From: Cheilinus undulatus | Lineage: Eukaryota > Chordata > Actinopteri > Labriformes > Labridae | Length of the DNA: 64,000 nt | Direction of reading: 5' to 3' | NCBI RefSeq assembly: GCF_018320785.1 | Contig: NC_054886.1 | Span: forward strand, 36,292,520-36,356,519 | Part shown: positions 23,401 through 38,400 of the stretch, one piece after another | Numbering within the stretch: position 1 is the stretch's first letter | How the letters are laid out: each line of letters opens with the position of its first letter | The notes under the pieces: model-generated | What the model saw: the letters and a program-made list of their open reading frames with translations, nothing else | Told to the model about the DNA's origin: nothing | Database searches by the model: none | Made by a program: the position numbers and the translations under genes

Positions 23401-26400
23401 TAGCATCTGTGCTATTTGTCCATATTGATATGTAGACCCGGCCCTAGCGTCTGTGACATTTGTCTATATTGAGATGTAGACCCGGCCCTAGTGTCTGTGA
23501 TGTTTTTCCATATTGATATGTAGACCCGGCCCTAGCGTCTGTGATATTTGTCCATATTGATATGTAGACCCGGCCCTAGCGACTCTGATATTTGTCCATA
23601 TTAGTACGTAGACCCAGCCCTAGCGTCTGTGATATTTGTCCATATTGAGATGCAGACCTGGCCCTAGCGTCTGTGATATTTGTCCATATTGATATGTAGA
23701 CCCGGCCCTAGCGACTCTGATATTTGTCCATATTAGTACGTAGACCCAGCCCTAGCGTCTGTGATATTTGTCCATATTGAGATGCAGACCTGGCCCTAGC
23801 GTCTGTGATATTTGTCCATATTGAGATGTAGTTCCGGCCCTAGTGTTTGTGATATCTGTCCATATTGATATGTAGATCCGGCCCTAACATCTGTGCTATT
23901 TGTCCATATTGATATGTAGACCCGGCCCTAGCGTCTGTGACGTTTGTCTATATTGAGATGTAGACCCGGCCCTAGTGTCTGTGATGTTTTTCCATATTGA
24001 TATGTAGACCTGGCCCTAGTGTCTGTGACATTTGTCCATATTGATATGTAGACCCGGCCCTAGCGACTCTGATATTTGTCCATATTAATACGTAGACCCG
24101 GCCCTAGAGTTTTGATATTTGTCCATATTGAGATGTAGACCCGGCCCTAGCGTCTGTGATAGTTGTCCATATTGAGATGTAGACCCGGCCCTAGCGTCTG
24201 TGATAGTTGTCCATATTGAGATGTAGACCCGGCCCTAGCGTCTGTGATATTTGTCCATATTGAGATGTAGATCCGGCCCTAGAGTTTTGATATTTGTTCA
24301 TATTAATACGTAGATCTGGCCCTTGCCCCTGTAGGGGATTTCGACCCGGGCCCCTGTCTCTGTGTGCGTCTGTGGTTTCTGGGACTCTGTCGGGGGTTTT
24401 AGGCTCAGGGCCAAGAATGTGAGACATCCTCCCTCCCTCACTGTGGATTTCCCACCATGCCTTGCTGCTGTGTTTGGGCGTCCAGCCTGCACACGCCGCC
24501 CTCTCTCTCTCTCTCTGACTTGTTGATCCTCGCTCGACCGTGCTGCCTGCTCATTACAGAAGTTTGTGTTGACTCTTAGCCTCTCTCATCAGCCCGTCGT
24601 CACCGTGCGTTTTAAGAGCACAGTGGCGAGGTTAACTTATCCTGTGACATCATAACGTACCCAGAATGCTCCTCACCTGTGTGGACTCGCTCTGACAGAG
24701 AGAGATGGGACGGAGGAGATGAAGGAGGGATGATTTTTGGACAAACAGACAGACAGAAGATGGACGACACACAGCAGCAGGACTGTGTCGGTAGGATCAC
24801 TGTCATGATTACACAGCTGTTCCGTTACCACGGTAACCAGAATCCTGATCCAGAACTTATTCCGTGCGATGCGTTCAGGAATACTTGAGCTGTTGGCCTG
24901 GGAGTCGTCGTTAGTGTCAGTGAGGGTGGAGGAAGTTTGGATAATAAATCTGCTGTTTTACTGATAGCTCCGTGTTTTTACACGAAAAATTAACCTTGTT
25001 TTTGATTCTTCCCAAAAATAAATGCAGAACAGAAAAACAGTTCATTCTTCATCTTATAGGTCGTTTTTAGTCATGTGATCCTGGATGGGGGGGGGGGGGG
25101 GGGGGGGCAAAGGAATGAATGGGAACGGAGGAAAGTTAGCACTTCTCAGCCTTAAACTGTCCTATATGCTGCATTTATCAGAACAATTCATACTGGAATA
25201 CGATCCCTACACTTTACAAACCAGTGAGTATTACCACAGGTGAAGGGTTAGAGGGTCAGATTCCCAAGGAGAAGGAGTCCTCTGGTTTGACCTGGTTTAG
25301 AACCACATCACTCTGAACCGTGGAGGTGAGGTGAGAGAGCGAGGAATGAACAAGTCTGTTCTACTAAACGACTCTTTAATGTGAGCCGCTGTAGCTAGAT
25401 CCTGATTCAGTGCCAGTTTCCTTTCCTCCACCCTCTGTCCTCATTTAATCCACATTTAAAAGACACACTGTCCTCATTTAATCCACATTAAAAAGACAAA
25501 CTGTCCTCATTTAATCCACATTTAAAAGACAAACTGTCTTCATTTAATCCATATTAAAAAGACAAACTGTCCTCATTTAATCCACATTAAAAAGACAAAC
25601 TGTCCTCATTTAATCCATATTAAAAAGACAAACTGTCCTCATTTAATCCACATTAAAAAGACAAACTGTCCTCATTTAATCCACATTAAAAAGACAAACT
25701 GTCCTCATTTAATCCACATTAAAAAGACAAACTGTCCTCATTTAATCCACAATTAAAAGACAAACTGTCCTCATTTAATCCACATTAAAAAGACAAACTG
25801 TCCTCATTTACTCCACATTTAAAAGACAAACTGTCCTCATTTAATCCACATTTAAAAGACAAACTGTCCTCATTTAATCCACATTAAAAAGACAAACTGT
25901 CCTCATTTAATCCACATTTAAAAGACAAACTGTCCTCATTTAATCCACATTAAAAAGACGAACTGTCCTCATTTAATCCACATTAAAAAGACACACTGTC
26001 CTCATTTAATCCACATTTAAAAGACAAACTGTCCTCATTTAATCCACATTAAAAAGACAAACTGTCCTCATTTAATCCACATTAAAAAGACAAACTGTCC
26101 TCATTTAATCCACATTAAAAAGACAAACTGTCCTCATTTAATCCACATTAAAAAGACAAACTGTCCTCATTTAATGCACATTAAAAAGACAAACTGTCCT
26201 CATTTAATCCACATTTAAAAGACAAACTGTCCTCATTTAATCCACATTAAAAAGACGAACTGTCCTCATTTAATCCACATTAAAAAGACAAACTGTCTTC
26301 ATTTAATCCATATTAAAAAGACAAACTGTCCTCATTTAATCCACATTAAAAAGACAAACTGTCCTCATTTAATCCACATTAAAAAGACAAACTGTCCTCA

Positions 26401-29400
26401 TTTAATCCACATTAAAAAGACAAACTGTCCTCATTTAATCCACAATTAAAAGACAAACTGTCCTCATTTAATCCACATTAAAAAGACAAACTGTCCTCAT
26501 TTAATCCACATTAAAAAGACAAACTGTCCTCATTTAATCCACATTTAAAAGACAAACTGTCCTCATTTAATCCACATTTAAAAGACAAACTGTCCTCATT
26601 TAATCCACATTAAAAAGACAAACTGTCCTCATTTAATCCACATTAAAAAGACAAACTGTCCTCATTTAATGCACATTTAAAAGACAAACTGTCCTCATTT
26701 AATCCACATTAAAAGACAAACTGTCCTCATTTAATCCACGTTAAAAGACGAACTGTCCTCATTTAATCCACATTAAAAGACACACGGTCCTCATTTAATC
26801 CACATTAAAAAGACAAACTGTCCTCATTTAATGCACATTAAAAAGACAAACTGTCCTCATTTAATCCACATTAAAAAGACACACTGTCCTCATTTAATCC
26901 ACATTTAAAAGACAAACTGTCCTCATTTAATCCACATTTAAAAGACAAACTGTCCTCATTTAATCCACATTAAAAAGACAAACTGTCCTCATTTAATCCA
27001 CATTAAAAAGACAAACTGTCCTCATTTAATGCACATTAAAAAGACAAACTGTCCTCATTTAATCCACATTTAAAAGACAAACTGTCCTCATTTAATCCAC
27101 ATTAAAAAGACGAACTGTCCTCATTTAATCCACATTAAAAAGACACACTGTCCTCATTTAATCCACATTTAAAAGACAAACTGTCCTCATTTAATCCACA
27201 TTTAAAAGACAAACTGTCCTCATTTAATCCACATTAAAAAGACAAACTGTCCTCATTTAATCCACATTAAAAAGACAAACTGTCCTCATTTAATCCACAT
27301 TAAAAAGACAAACTGTCCTCATTTAATGCACATTAAAAAGACAAACTGTCCTCATTTAATCCACATTTAAAAGACACACTGTCCTCATTTAATCCACATT
27401 AAAAAGACAAACTGTCCTCATTTAATCCACATTTAAAAGACAAACTGTCTTCATTTAATCCATATTAAAAAGACAAACTGTCCTCATTTAATCCACATTA
27501 AAAAGACAAACTGTCCTCATTTAATCCACATTAAAAAGACAAACTGTCCTCATTTAATCCACATTAAAAAGACAAACTGTCCTCATTTAATCCACATTAA
27601 AAAGACAAACTGTCCTCATTTAATCCACAATTAAAAGACAAACTGTCCTCATTTAATCCACATTAAAAAGACAAACTGTCCTCATTTACTCCACATTTAA
27701 AAGACAAACTGTCCTCATTTAATCCACATTTAAAAGACAAACTGTCCTCATTTAATCCACATTAAAAGACAAACTGTCCTCATTTAATCCACATTTAAAA
27801 GACAAACTGTCCTCATTTAATCCACATTAAAAGACAAACTGTCCTCATTTAATCCACATTAAAAAGACACACTGTCCTCATTTAATCCACATTAAAAAGA
27901 CAAACTGTCCTCATTTAATCCACATTAAAAGACAAACTGTCCTCATTTAATCCACATTAAAAGACAAACTGTCCTCATTTAATCCACATTAAAAAGACAA
28001 ACTGTCCTCATTTAATCCACATTAAAAAGACAAACTGTCCTCATTTAATGCACATTAAAAAGACAAACTGTCCTCATTTAATCCACATTTAAAAGACAAA
28101 CTGTCCTCATTTAATCCACATTAAAAAGACGAACTGTCCTCATTTAATCCACATTAAAAAGACAAACTGTCTTCATTTAATCCATATTAAAAAGACAAAC
28201 TGTCCTCATTTAATCCACATTAAAAAGACAAACTGTCCTCATTTAATCCACATTAAAAAGACAAACTGTCCTCATTTAATCCACATTAAAAAGACAAACT
28301 GTCCTCATTTAATCCACAATTAAAAGACAAACTGTCCTCATTTAATCCACATTAAAAAGACAAACTGTCCTCATTTAATCCACATTAAAAAGACAAACTG
28401 TCCTCATTTAATCCACATTTAAAAGACAAACTGTCCTCATTTAATCCACATTTAAAAGACAAACTGTCCTCATTTAATCCACATTAAAAAGACAAACTGT
28501 CCTCATTTAATCCACATTAAAAAGACAAACTGTCCTCATTTAATGCACATTTAAAAGACAAACTGTCCTCATTTAATCCACATTAAAAAGACAAACTGTC
28601 CTCATTTAATCCACGTTAAAAAGACGAACTGTCCTCATTTAATCCACATTAAAAAGACACACTGTCCTCATTTAATCCACATTAAAAAGACAAACTGTCC
28701 TCATTTAATGCACATTAAAAAGACAAACTGTCCTCATTTAATCCACATTAAAAAGACACACTGTCCTCATTTAATCCACATTTAAAAGACAAACTGTCCT
28801 CATTTAATCCACATTTAAAAGACAAACTGTCCTCATTTAATCCACATTAAAAAGACAAACTGTCCTCATTTAATCCACATTAAAAAGACAAACTGTCCTC
28901 ATTTAATGCACATTAAAAAGACAAACTGTCCTCATTTAATCCACATTTAAAAGACAAACTGTCCTCATTTAATCCACATTAAAAAGACTAACTGTCCTCA
29001 TTTAATCCACATTAAAAAGACACACTGTCCTCATTTAATCCACATTTAAAAGACAAACTGTCCTCATTTAATCCACATTTAAAAGACAAACTGTCCTCAT
29101 TTAATCCACATTAAAAAGACAAACTGTCCTCATTTAATCCACATTAAAAAGACAAACTGTCCTCATTTAATCCACATTAAAAAGACAAACTGTCCTCATT
29201 TAATGCACATTAAAAAGACAAACTGTCCTCATTTAATCCACATTAAAAAGACAAACTGTCCTCATTTAATCCACATTAAAAAGACAAACTGTCCTCATTT
29301 AATGCACATTAAAAAGACAAACTGTCCTCATTTAATCCACATTAAAAAGACAAACTGTCCTCATTTAATCCACATTAAAAAGACAAACTGTCCTCATTTA

Positions 29401-32400
29401 ATCCACATTAAAAAGACAAACTGTCCTCATTTAATGCACATTTAAAAGACAAACTGTCCTCATTTAATCCACATTAAAAAGACAAACTGTCCTCATTTAA
29501 TCCACATTAAAAAGACAAACTGTCCTCATTTAATCCACAATTAAAAGACAAACTGTCCTCATTTAATCCACATTAAAAAGACAAACTGTCCTCATTTAAT
29601 CCACATTTAAAAGACAATCTGTCCTCATTTAATCCACATTTAAAAGACAATCTGTCCTCATTTAATCCACATTTAAAAGACAAACTGTCCTCATTTAATC
29701 CACATTTAAAAGACAAACTGTCCTCATTTAATCCACATTTAAAAGACAAACTGTCCTCATTTAATCCACATTAAAAAGACGAACTGTCCTCATTTAATCC
29801 ACGTTAAAAAGACAAACTGTCCTCATTTAATCCACATTAAAAAGACAAACTGTCCTCATTTAATGCACATTAAAAAGACAAACTGTCCTCATTTAATCCA
29901 CGTTAAAAAGACAAACTGTCCTCATTTAATCCACGTTAAAAAGACAAACTGTCCTCATTTAATGCACATTTAAAAGACAAACTGTCCTCATTTAATCCAC
30001 ATTAAAAAGACAAACTGTCCTCATTTAATCCACATTAAAAAGACAAACTGTCCTCATTTAATCCACAATTAAAAGACAAACTGTCCTCATTTAATCCACA
30101 TTAAAAAGACAAACTGTCCTCATTTAATCCACATTTAAAAGACAATCTGTCCTCATTTAATCCACATTTAAAAGACAATCTGTCCTCATTTAATCCACAT
30201 TTAAAAGACAAACTGTCCTCATTTAATCCACATTTAAAAGACAAACTGTCCTCATTTAATCCACATTTAAAAGACAAACTGTCCTCATTTAATCCACATT
30301 TAAAAGACAAACTGTCCTCATTTAATCCACATTAAAAAGACGAACTGTCCTCATTTAATCCACGTTAAAAAGACAAACTGTCCTCATTTAATCCACATTA
30401 AAAAGACAAACTGTCCTCATTTAATGCACATTAAAAAGACAAACTGTCCTCATTTAATCCACGTTAAAAAGACAAACTGTCCTCATTTAATCCACGTTAA
30501 AAAGACAAACTGTCCTCATTTAATCCACATTAAAAAGACAAACTGTCCTCATTTAATCCACATTTAAAAGACACACTGTCCTCATTTAATCCACATTAAA
30601 AAGACAAACTGTCCTCATTTAATCCACATTAAAAAGACGAACTGTCCACATTTAATCCACGTTAAAAAGACAAACTGTCCTCATTTAATCCACGTTTAAA
30701 AAGACAAACTGTCCTCATTTAATCCACGTTTAAAAAGACAAACTGGGTCCAGATGAAGACCCAGCTCTGCTGAGCTGAGCCAAGTAATCTGGATCTCTGA
30801 AAGGAGGTGGGTTTCTCGTCAGATAGACTGGAAATCAGCTGACGGGTAAGAGCAGAGTTTATGAGCTAGACCAGGACAGTACTGGACTGGACCAAACTGG
30901 ACTAAACCAAACCAGACTGGACCAAACCGGACTGGACCAAACCAGACCTGACCAAACCGGACTGGACCAAACCAGACTGCACCAAACCAGACTGGACCAA
31001 ACCAGACTGGATCAAACCAGATTGGACCAAACTGGACTGGACCAAACCAGACTGGACCAAACTGAACCAAAGTGGACCAAACCAAACTGGACCAAACCAG
31101 ACTGGAGTAAACTAGATTGGACCAAACCGGACTGGACCAAACTGGACTAAACCAAACCAGACTGGACCAAACCAGACTGGACCAAACCAGACTGGACCAA
31201 AACGGACTGGACCAAACCAGACTGGACCAAACCAGACTGGACCAAACTAGACTGGATCAAACCAGACTAGACCAAACTGGACTTAACCAAACCAGACTGG
31301 ACCAAACCAGACTGGACCAAACCAGACTGGACCAAAACGGACTGGACCAAACCAGACTGGACCAAACCAGACTGGACCAAACCAGACTGGACCAAACTAG
31401 ACTGGATCAAACCAGACTGGAACACACTGGACTAAACCAAACCAAACTGGGCCAAACCTGACTGAACTAAACCAGACTGGATCAGACCAGACGAAACCGG
31501 ACCGGACCAAACCAGACTGGACCAAACTGAACCAAAGTGGACCAAACCAGACTGGACCAAACCAGACTGGATCAAACTAGATTGGACCAAACCGGACTGG
31601 ACCACACTGGACTAAACCAAACCAGACTGGACCAAACCAGACTGGACCAAACAGGAGCAGCTAGTCCAGGCTTTGAGCTTTTTGCACACCAAATCTGTTA
31701 TTTTCGGATCCCTAATCTGAAAACAAACCTTGACCCTGAAGGCCTTTATACACAAATGTGAAAAAACGGCACAGAAATAGAAATTGTCCATTGTTGTTGA
31801 ATTGTTGATGTTGTTGCTTCTTTCTTTGCACATCAGGAGCAACAATAAATGAAAGAGATTCTAAAAATCACTGCTCAGTGAAAGTCTGTGGCCTGGTTTC
31901 TCCTGTCCTCTGATAAACAGTGATGTCTACCAGAGTGGGAGATGGTCTGTGCTTAGAGGTAGCTTTACGGTCAGCCAGGAGGTCAGGGCACCAGCCAGGA
32001 GGTCAGGGCACCAGCCAGGAGGTCAGGGCACCAGCCATGGTTTCTGGGAGGGACTGATTTGTCATTCATTCTATGCTAAATGTTAGTAACGATAATAAAG
32101 CGTAGGGCTGAGCTTTGTGGGTTGCAGATATCAGAATGAATCACATCAGTGCTGATATCTCTAACCCTAATGTGCCATAATGGTGGAGAGCTCTGTAACG
32201 GTGTTGCAGATGAAAAGCGCCATGGAAAGGTCCCTAGATAGGACCCAAAGTCAGTGAGGTCAGCGCGTGTCGACAGCTCTAACCAGGAGACAAACTGACA
32301 AACTCCTCTCTTAAATAACTGTTTTAATGGAGCCTCTTTAAGACTCTCTAACAGAGTCAAGTTTCCATGACTCCAGCCCACATCACAGTCACCCTGACGT

Positions 32401-35400
32401 TAAACAGGCCCGACTCAAACGTCCAGACATCGACATTATGAGGACGCCATCCCCGCAGAAGGCGAGCCGTCACAATGTCAGAGACATGTGCATGCACAGG
32501 CCCTGCTGAGTGTCTCAGATGGAAACTATCTGGGCCGACTTCAATCACCCAGCCGCCTGGCACAGTCGCCATCTGTGTGCGTGTGTGGGAAATAAAAGCA
32601 GTCTCCCTAATATAGCCTGATACACGCTGACCTACGCACACTCACAGCTGATTATTTAGCTCCGTATGAATCCGTCATTCATGACGTTTGAAACAACCCC
32701 CCCCAAAGCCCCACAACTTTAAAACCAGAGTATCGGTAGAGATCCAGGCACCAGAGACCTGTAAGCATGGCCAGCCATAGAGGGGATGAAGGAGAGCTTT
32801 CTGGGGCCCTGCCAGACTGGGGGCCGTGGAGGTCCTTACAGACTCGATGGGTCTATCAGGGGCCTTTCTGTGGACAGACCTGCCTGTATGATGGCACCAT
32901 TGTCTTATATCAGAGAAACACAGCTTCGCTTTGAAAGCTTGGTTGGCTGCTAGATTCTTAAATCAAGTTTTGAATGCTGGCCCAGTCCGGCTTCGTCTGT
33001 TTGGTGATTTGTTAAAAGATATCAGGACTCTAATCCGGCCCACACTCGGCTTCAGGAAATGATAACTGTCACAGCCTAATGAGCAAAGCCTCTTCAGGAC
33101 AATCAGCACTCTCTGTTTAGCCATTCACACAGATTTTTAAAATCTTTACTCAAAGAATCACCACAGATTTCACTGTTAGTGGTCTCTAACAGATTCAGTC
33201 CAGGGACTGCTGGAGTCTCCACTCTCTGAACAAGAAATCTGCCACAGTCAGACACAGCACTAAAGAACACCAGCTAAATTAGCCTCTCTGTTAGCTACAT
33301 GCTACATATGTTAATGACCAAACAAGCTAAATTAGCCTCTCTGTTAGCTACATGCTACATATGTTAATGACCAAACTAGCTAAATTAGCCTCTCTGTTAG
33401 CTACATGCTACATATGTTAATGACCCAACAAGCTAAATTAGCCTCTCTGTTAGCTACATGCTACATATGTTAATGACCAAACAAGCTAAATTAGCCTCTC
33501 TGTTAGCTACATGCTACATATGTTAATGACCAAACTAGCTAAATTAGCCTCTCTGTTAGCTACATGCTACATATGTTAATGACCAAACTAGCTAAATTAG
33601 CCTCTCTGTTAGCTACATGCTACATATGTTAATGACCAAACAAGCTAAATCGTTAGCTACATGCTACATATGTTAATGACCAAACAAGCTAAATTAGCCT
33701 CTCTGTTAGCTACATGCTACATATGTTAATGACCAAACTAGCTAAATTAGCCTCTCTGTTAGCTACATGCTACATATGTTAATGACCAAACAAGCTAAAT
33801 TAGCCTCTCTGTTAGCTACATGCTACATATGTTAATGACCAAACAAGCTAAATTAACCTCTCTGTTAGCTACATGCTACATATGTTAATGACCAAACTAG
33901 CAAAATTAGCCTGTCTGTTAGCTACATGCTACATATGTTAATGACCAAACTAGCAAAATTAGCCTCTCTGTTAGCTACATGCTACATATGTTAATGACCA
34001 AACAAGCTAAATTAGCCGCTCTGTTAGCTACATGCTACATATGTTAATGACCAAACAAGCTAAATTAGCCTCTCTGTTAGCTACATGCTACATATGTTGA
34101 TGAACAAACAAACTAAATGTGACTTGCTGTTAGCTACATGTTACATATGTTGACGACCAAACAAGCTTAATTAGGCTAGCTGTAAGCTACATGATATATA
34201 TGTTGATGACCAACCAAGCTAAATTAGCCTCTCTGTTAGCTACATGCTACATATGTTAATGAGCAAACAAGCTAAATTAGCCTCTCTGTTAGCTACATGC
34301 TAAATATGTTGACGACCGAACAAACTAAATGTGACTTGCTGTTAGCTACATGCTACATATGTTGACGACCAAACAAGCTTAATTAGGCTAGCTGTAAGCT
34401 ACATGATATATATGTTGATGACCAACCAAGCTAAATTAGCCTCTCTGTTAGCTACATGCTACATATGTTGATGACCGAACGAACTAAATGTGACTTGCTG
34501 TTAGCTACATGCTACATATGTTGATGACCAAACAAACTAAATGTGACTTGCTGTTAGCTACATGCTACATATGTTGATGACCAAACAAACTAAATGTGAC
34601 TTGCTGTTAGCTACATGCTACATATGTTGACGACCAAACAAACTAAATGTGACTTGCTGTTAGCTACATGCTACATATGTTGATGACCAAACAAACTAAA
34701 TGTGACTTGCTGTTAGCTACATGCAACATATGTTGATGACCAAACAAACTAAATGTGACTTGCTGTTAGCTACATGCTACATATGTTGACGACCGAACAA
34801 ACTAAATGTGACTTGCTGTTAGCTACATGCTACATATGTTGACGACCAAACAAGCTTAATTAGGCTAGCTGTAAGCTACATGATATATATGTTGATGACC
34901 AACCAAGCTAAATTAGCCTCTCTGTTAGCTACATGCTACATATGTTGATGACCGAACAAACTAAATGTGACTTGCTGTTAGCTACATGCTACATATGTTG
35001 ACGACCGAACAAACTAAATGTGACTTGCTGTTAGCTACATGCTACATATGTTGACGACCAAACAAGCTTAATTAGGCTAGCTGTAAGCTACATGATATAT
35101 ATGTTGATGACCAACCAAGCTAAATTAGCCTCTCTGTTAGCTACATGCTACATATGTTGATGACCAAACAAACTAAATGTGACTTGCTGTTAGCTACATG
35201 CTACATATGTTGATGACCAAACAAACTAAATGTGACTTGCTGTTAGCTACATGCTACATATGTTGATGACCAAACAAACTAAATGTGACTTGCTGTTAGC
35301 TACATGCTACATATGTTGACGACCAAACAAACTAAATGTGACTTGCTGTTAGCTACATGCTACATATGTTGACGACCAAACAAACTAAATGTGACTTGCT

Positions 35401-38400
35401 GTTAGCTACATGCTACATATGTTGACGACCAAACAAGCTTAATTAGGCTAGCTGTAAGCTACATGATATATATGTTGATGACCAACCAAGCTAAATTAGC
35501 CTCTCTGTTAGCTACATGCTACATATGTTGATGACCAAACAAGCTAAAATAGGCTAACTGTTAGCTACATGCTACATATGTTGACGACCAAACAAGCTTA
35601 ATTAGGCTAGCTGTAAGCTACATGATATATATGTTGATGACCAACCAAGCTAAATTAGCCTCTCTGTTAGCTACATGCTACATATGTTGATGACCGAACA
35701 AACTAAATGTGACTTGCTGTTAGCTACATGCTACATATGTTGATGACCAAACAAACTAAATGTGACTTGCTGTTAGCTACATGCTACATATGTTGATGAC
35801 CAAACAAACTAAATGTGACTTGCTGTTAGCTACATGCTACATATGTTGACGACCAAACAAACTAAATGTGACTTGCTGTTAGCTACATGCTACATATGTT
35901 GACGACCAAACAAACTAAATGTGACTTGCTGTTAGCTACATGCTACATATGTTGACGACCAAACAAGCTTAATTAGGCTAGCTGTAAGCTACATGATATA
36001 TATGTTGATGACCAACCAAGCTAAATTAGCCTCTCTGTTAGCTACATGCTACATATGTTGATGACCGAACAAACTAAATGTGACTTGCTGTTAGCTACAT
36101 GCTACATATGTTGATGACCAAACAAACTAAATGTGACTTGCTGTTAGCTACATGCTACATATGTTGATGACCAAACAAACTAAATGTGACTTGCTGTTAG
36201 CTACATGCTACATATGTTGATGACCAAACAAACTAAATGTGACTTGCTGTTAGCTACATGCTACATATGTTGACGACCAAACAAACTAAATGTGACTTGC
36301 TGTTAGCTACATGCTACATATGTTGACGACCAAACAAGCTTAATTAGGCTAGCTGTAAGCTACATGATATATATGTTGATGACCAACCAAGCTAAATTAG
36401 CCTCTCTGTTAGCTACATGCTACATATGTTGATGACCAAACAGGCTAAAATAGGCTAACTGTTAGCTACATGCTACATATGTTGATGACCAAACAAACTA
36501 AATTAGCCTCTCTGTTAGGTACATGCTACATATGTTGATGACCAAACAAACTAAATGTGACTTGCTGTTAGCTACATGCTACATATGTTGATGACCAAAC
36601 AAACTAAATGTGACTTGCTGTAAGCTACATGCTACATATGTTGATGACCAAACAAACTAAATGTGACTTGCTGTTAGCTACATGCTACATATGTTGATGA
36701 CCAAACAAACTAAATGTGACTTGCTGTTAGCTACATGCTACATATGTTGACGACCAAACAAACTAAATGTGACTTGCTGTTAGCTACATGCTACATATGT
36801 TGACGACCAAACAAGCTTAATTAGGCTAGCTGTAAGCTACATGATATATATGTTGATGACCAACCAAACTAAATTAGCCTCTCTGTTAGCTACATGCTAA
36901 ATATGTTGACGACCGAACAAACTAAATGTGACTTGCTGTTAGCTACATGCTACATATGTTGATGACCAAACAAACTAAATGTGACTTGCTGTTAGCTACA
37001 TGCTACATATGTTGATGACCAAACAAACTAAATGTGACTTGCTGTTAGCTACATGCTACATATGTTGATGACCAAACAAACTAAATGTGACTTGCTGTTA
37101 GCTACATGCTACATATGTTGATGACCAAACAAACTAAATGTGACTTGCTGTTAGCTACATGCTACATATGTTGATGACCAAACAAACTAAAATAGGCTAA
37201 CTGTTAGCTACATGATATATATGTTGATGACCAACCAAACTAAATTAGCCTCTCTGTTAGCTACATGCTAAATATGTTGACGACCGAACAAACTAAATGT
37301 GACTTGCTGTTAGCTACATGCTACATATGTTGACGACCAAACAAGCTTAATTAGGCTAGCTGTAAGCTACATGATATATATGTTGATGACCAACCAAGCT
37401 AAATTAGCCTCTCTGTTAGCTACATGCTACATATGTTGATGACCAAACAAACTAAATGTGACTTGCTGTTAGCTACATGCTACATATGTTGATGACCAAA
37501 CAAACTAAATGTGACTTGCTGTTAGCTACATGCTACATATGTTGATGACCAAACAAACTAAATGTGACTTGCTGTTAGCTACATGCTACATATGTTGATG
37601 ACCAAACAAACTAAATGTGACTTGCTGTTAGCTACATGCTACATATGTTGTGACCAAACAAACTAAATGTGACTTGCTGTTAGCTACATGCTACATATGT
37701 TGATGACCAAACAAACTAAATGTGACTTGCTGTTAGCTACATGCTACATATGTTGATGACCAAACAAACTAAATGTGACTTGCTGTTAGCTACATGCTAC
37801 ATATGTTGATGACCAAACAAACTAAAATAGGCTAACTGTTCGCTACATGCTACATATGTTGACGACCAAACAAACTAAATGTGACTTGCTGTTAGCTACA
37901 TGCTACATATGTTGATGACCAAACAAACTGATAGGCTGATTGCTGTTAGCATACATGCTACATATGTTGAACAAACATCAATAACCAGACTGTTGTTAGC
38001 TACATGTACATATGTTGAGGACATGACCAAACAAACTAAATGTGATTGATCTGTTAGCTACATGCTACATATGTTGATGACCAAACAAACTAAATGTGAC
38101 CACCTCATCCACTGTTTATATCTCTGTCACCTTCGTTATGAAGGTGAAATATCACAGGAACAAAATATCACTTCTATCAATGACAGTTTTATTAAACCAT
38201 TAGAGACTGGTGCAAAGATCTTCTCCACTGTAGTTTGAGGAGGTCTCACTCTGCATGCTTTCTGTGTGTAGATAATCAGTTCAGGATGTCGATATTGGAG
38301 CGTCTGGAGCAGATGGAGCGCAGGATGGCTGAGATGGCATCCCGGGACAACAACCACCAGCAACAACAGCAGCAACAGCAACACAATCATCAGCAACACC

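Noticed and set aside
24679..24888. 69-codon frame in intron 12 as a possible cassette exon
   Set aside because: No convincing acceptor and donor pair, no family similarity; splicing 19896 to 38272 already gives the conserved LSLDDNQFRM junction.
33265..38095. Regular repeats that might suggest a CRISPR array
   Set aside because: Units are contiguous with no unique spacers, and the context is a vertebrate intron.
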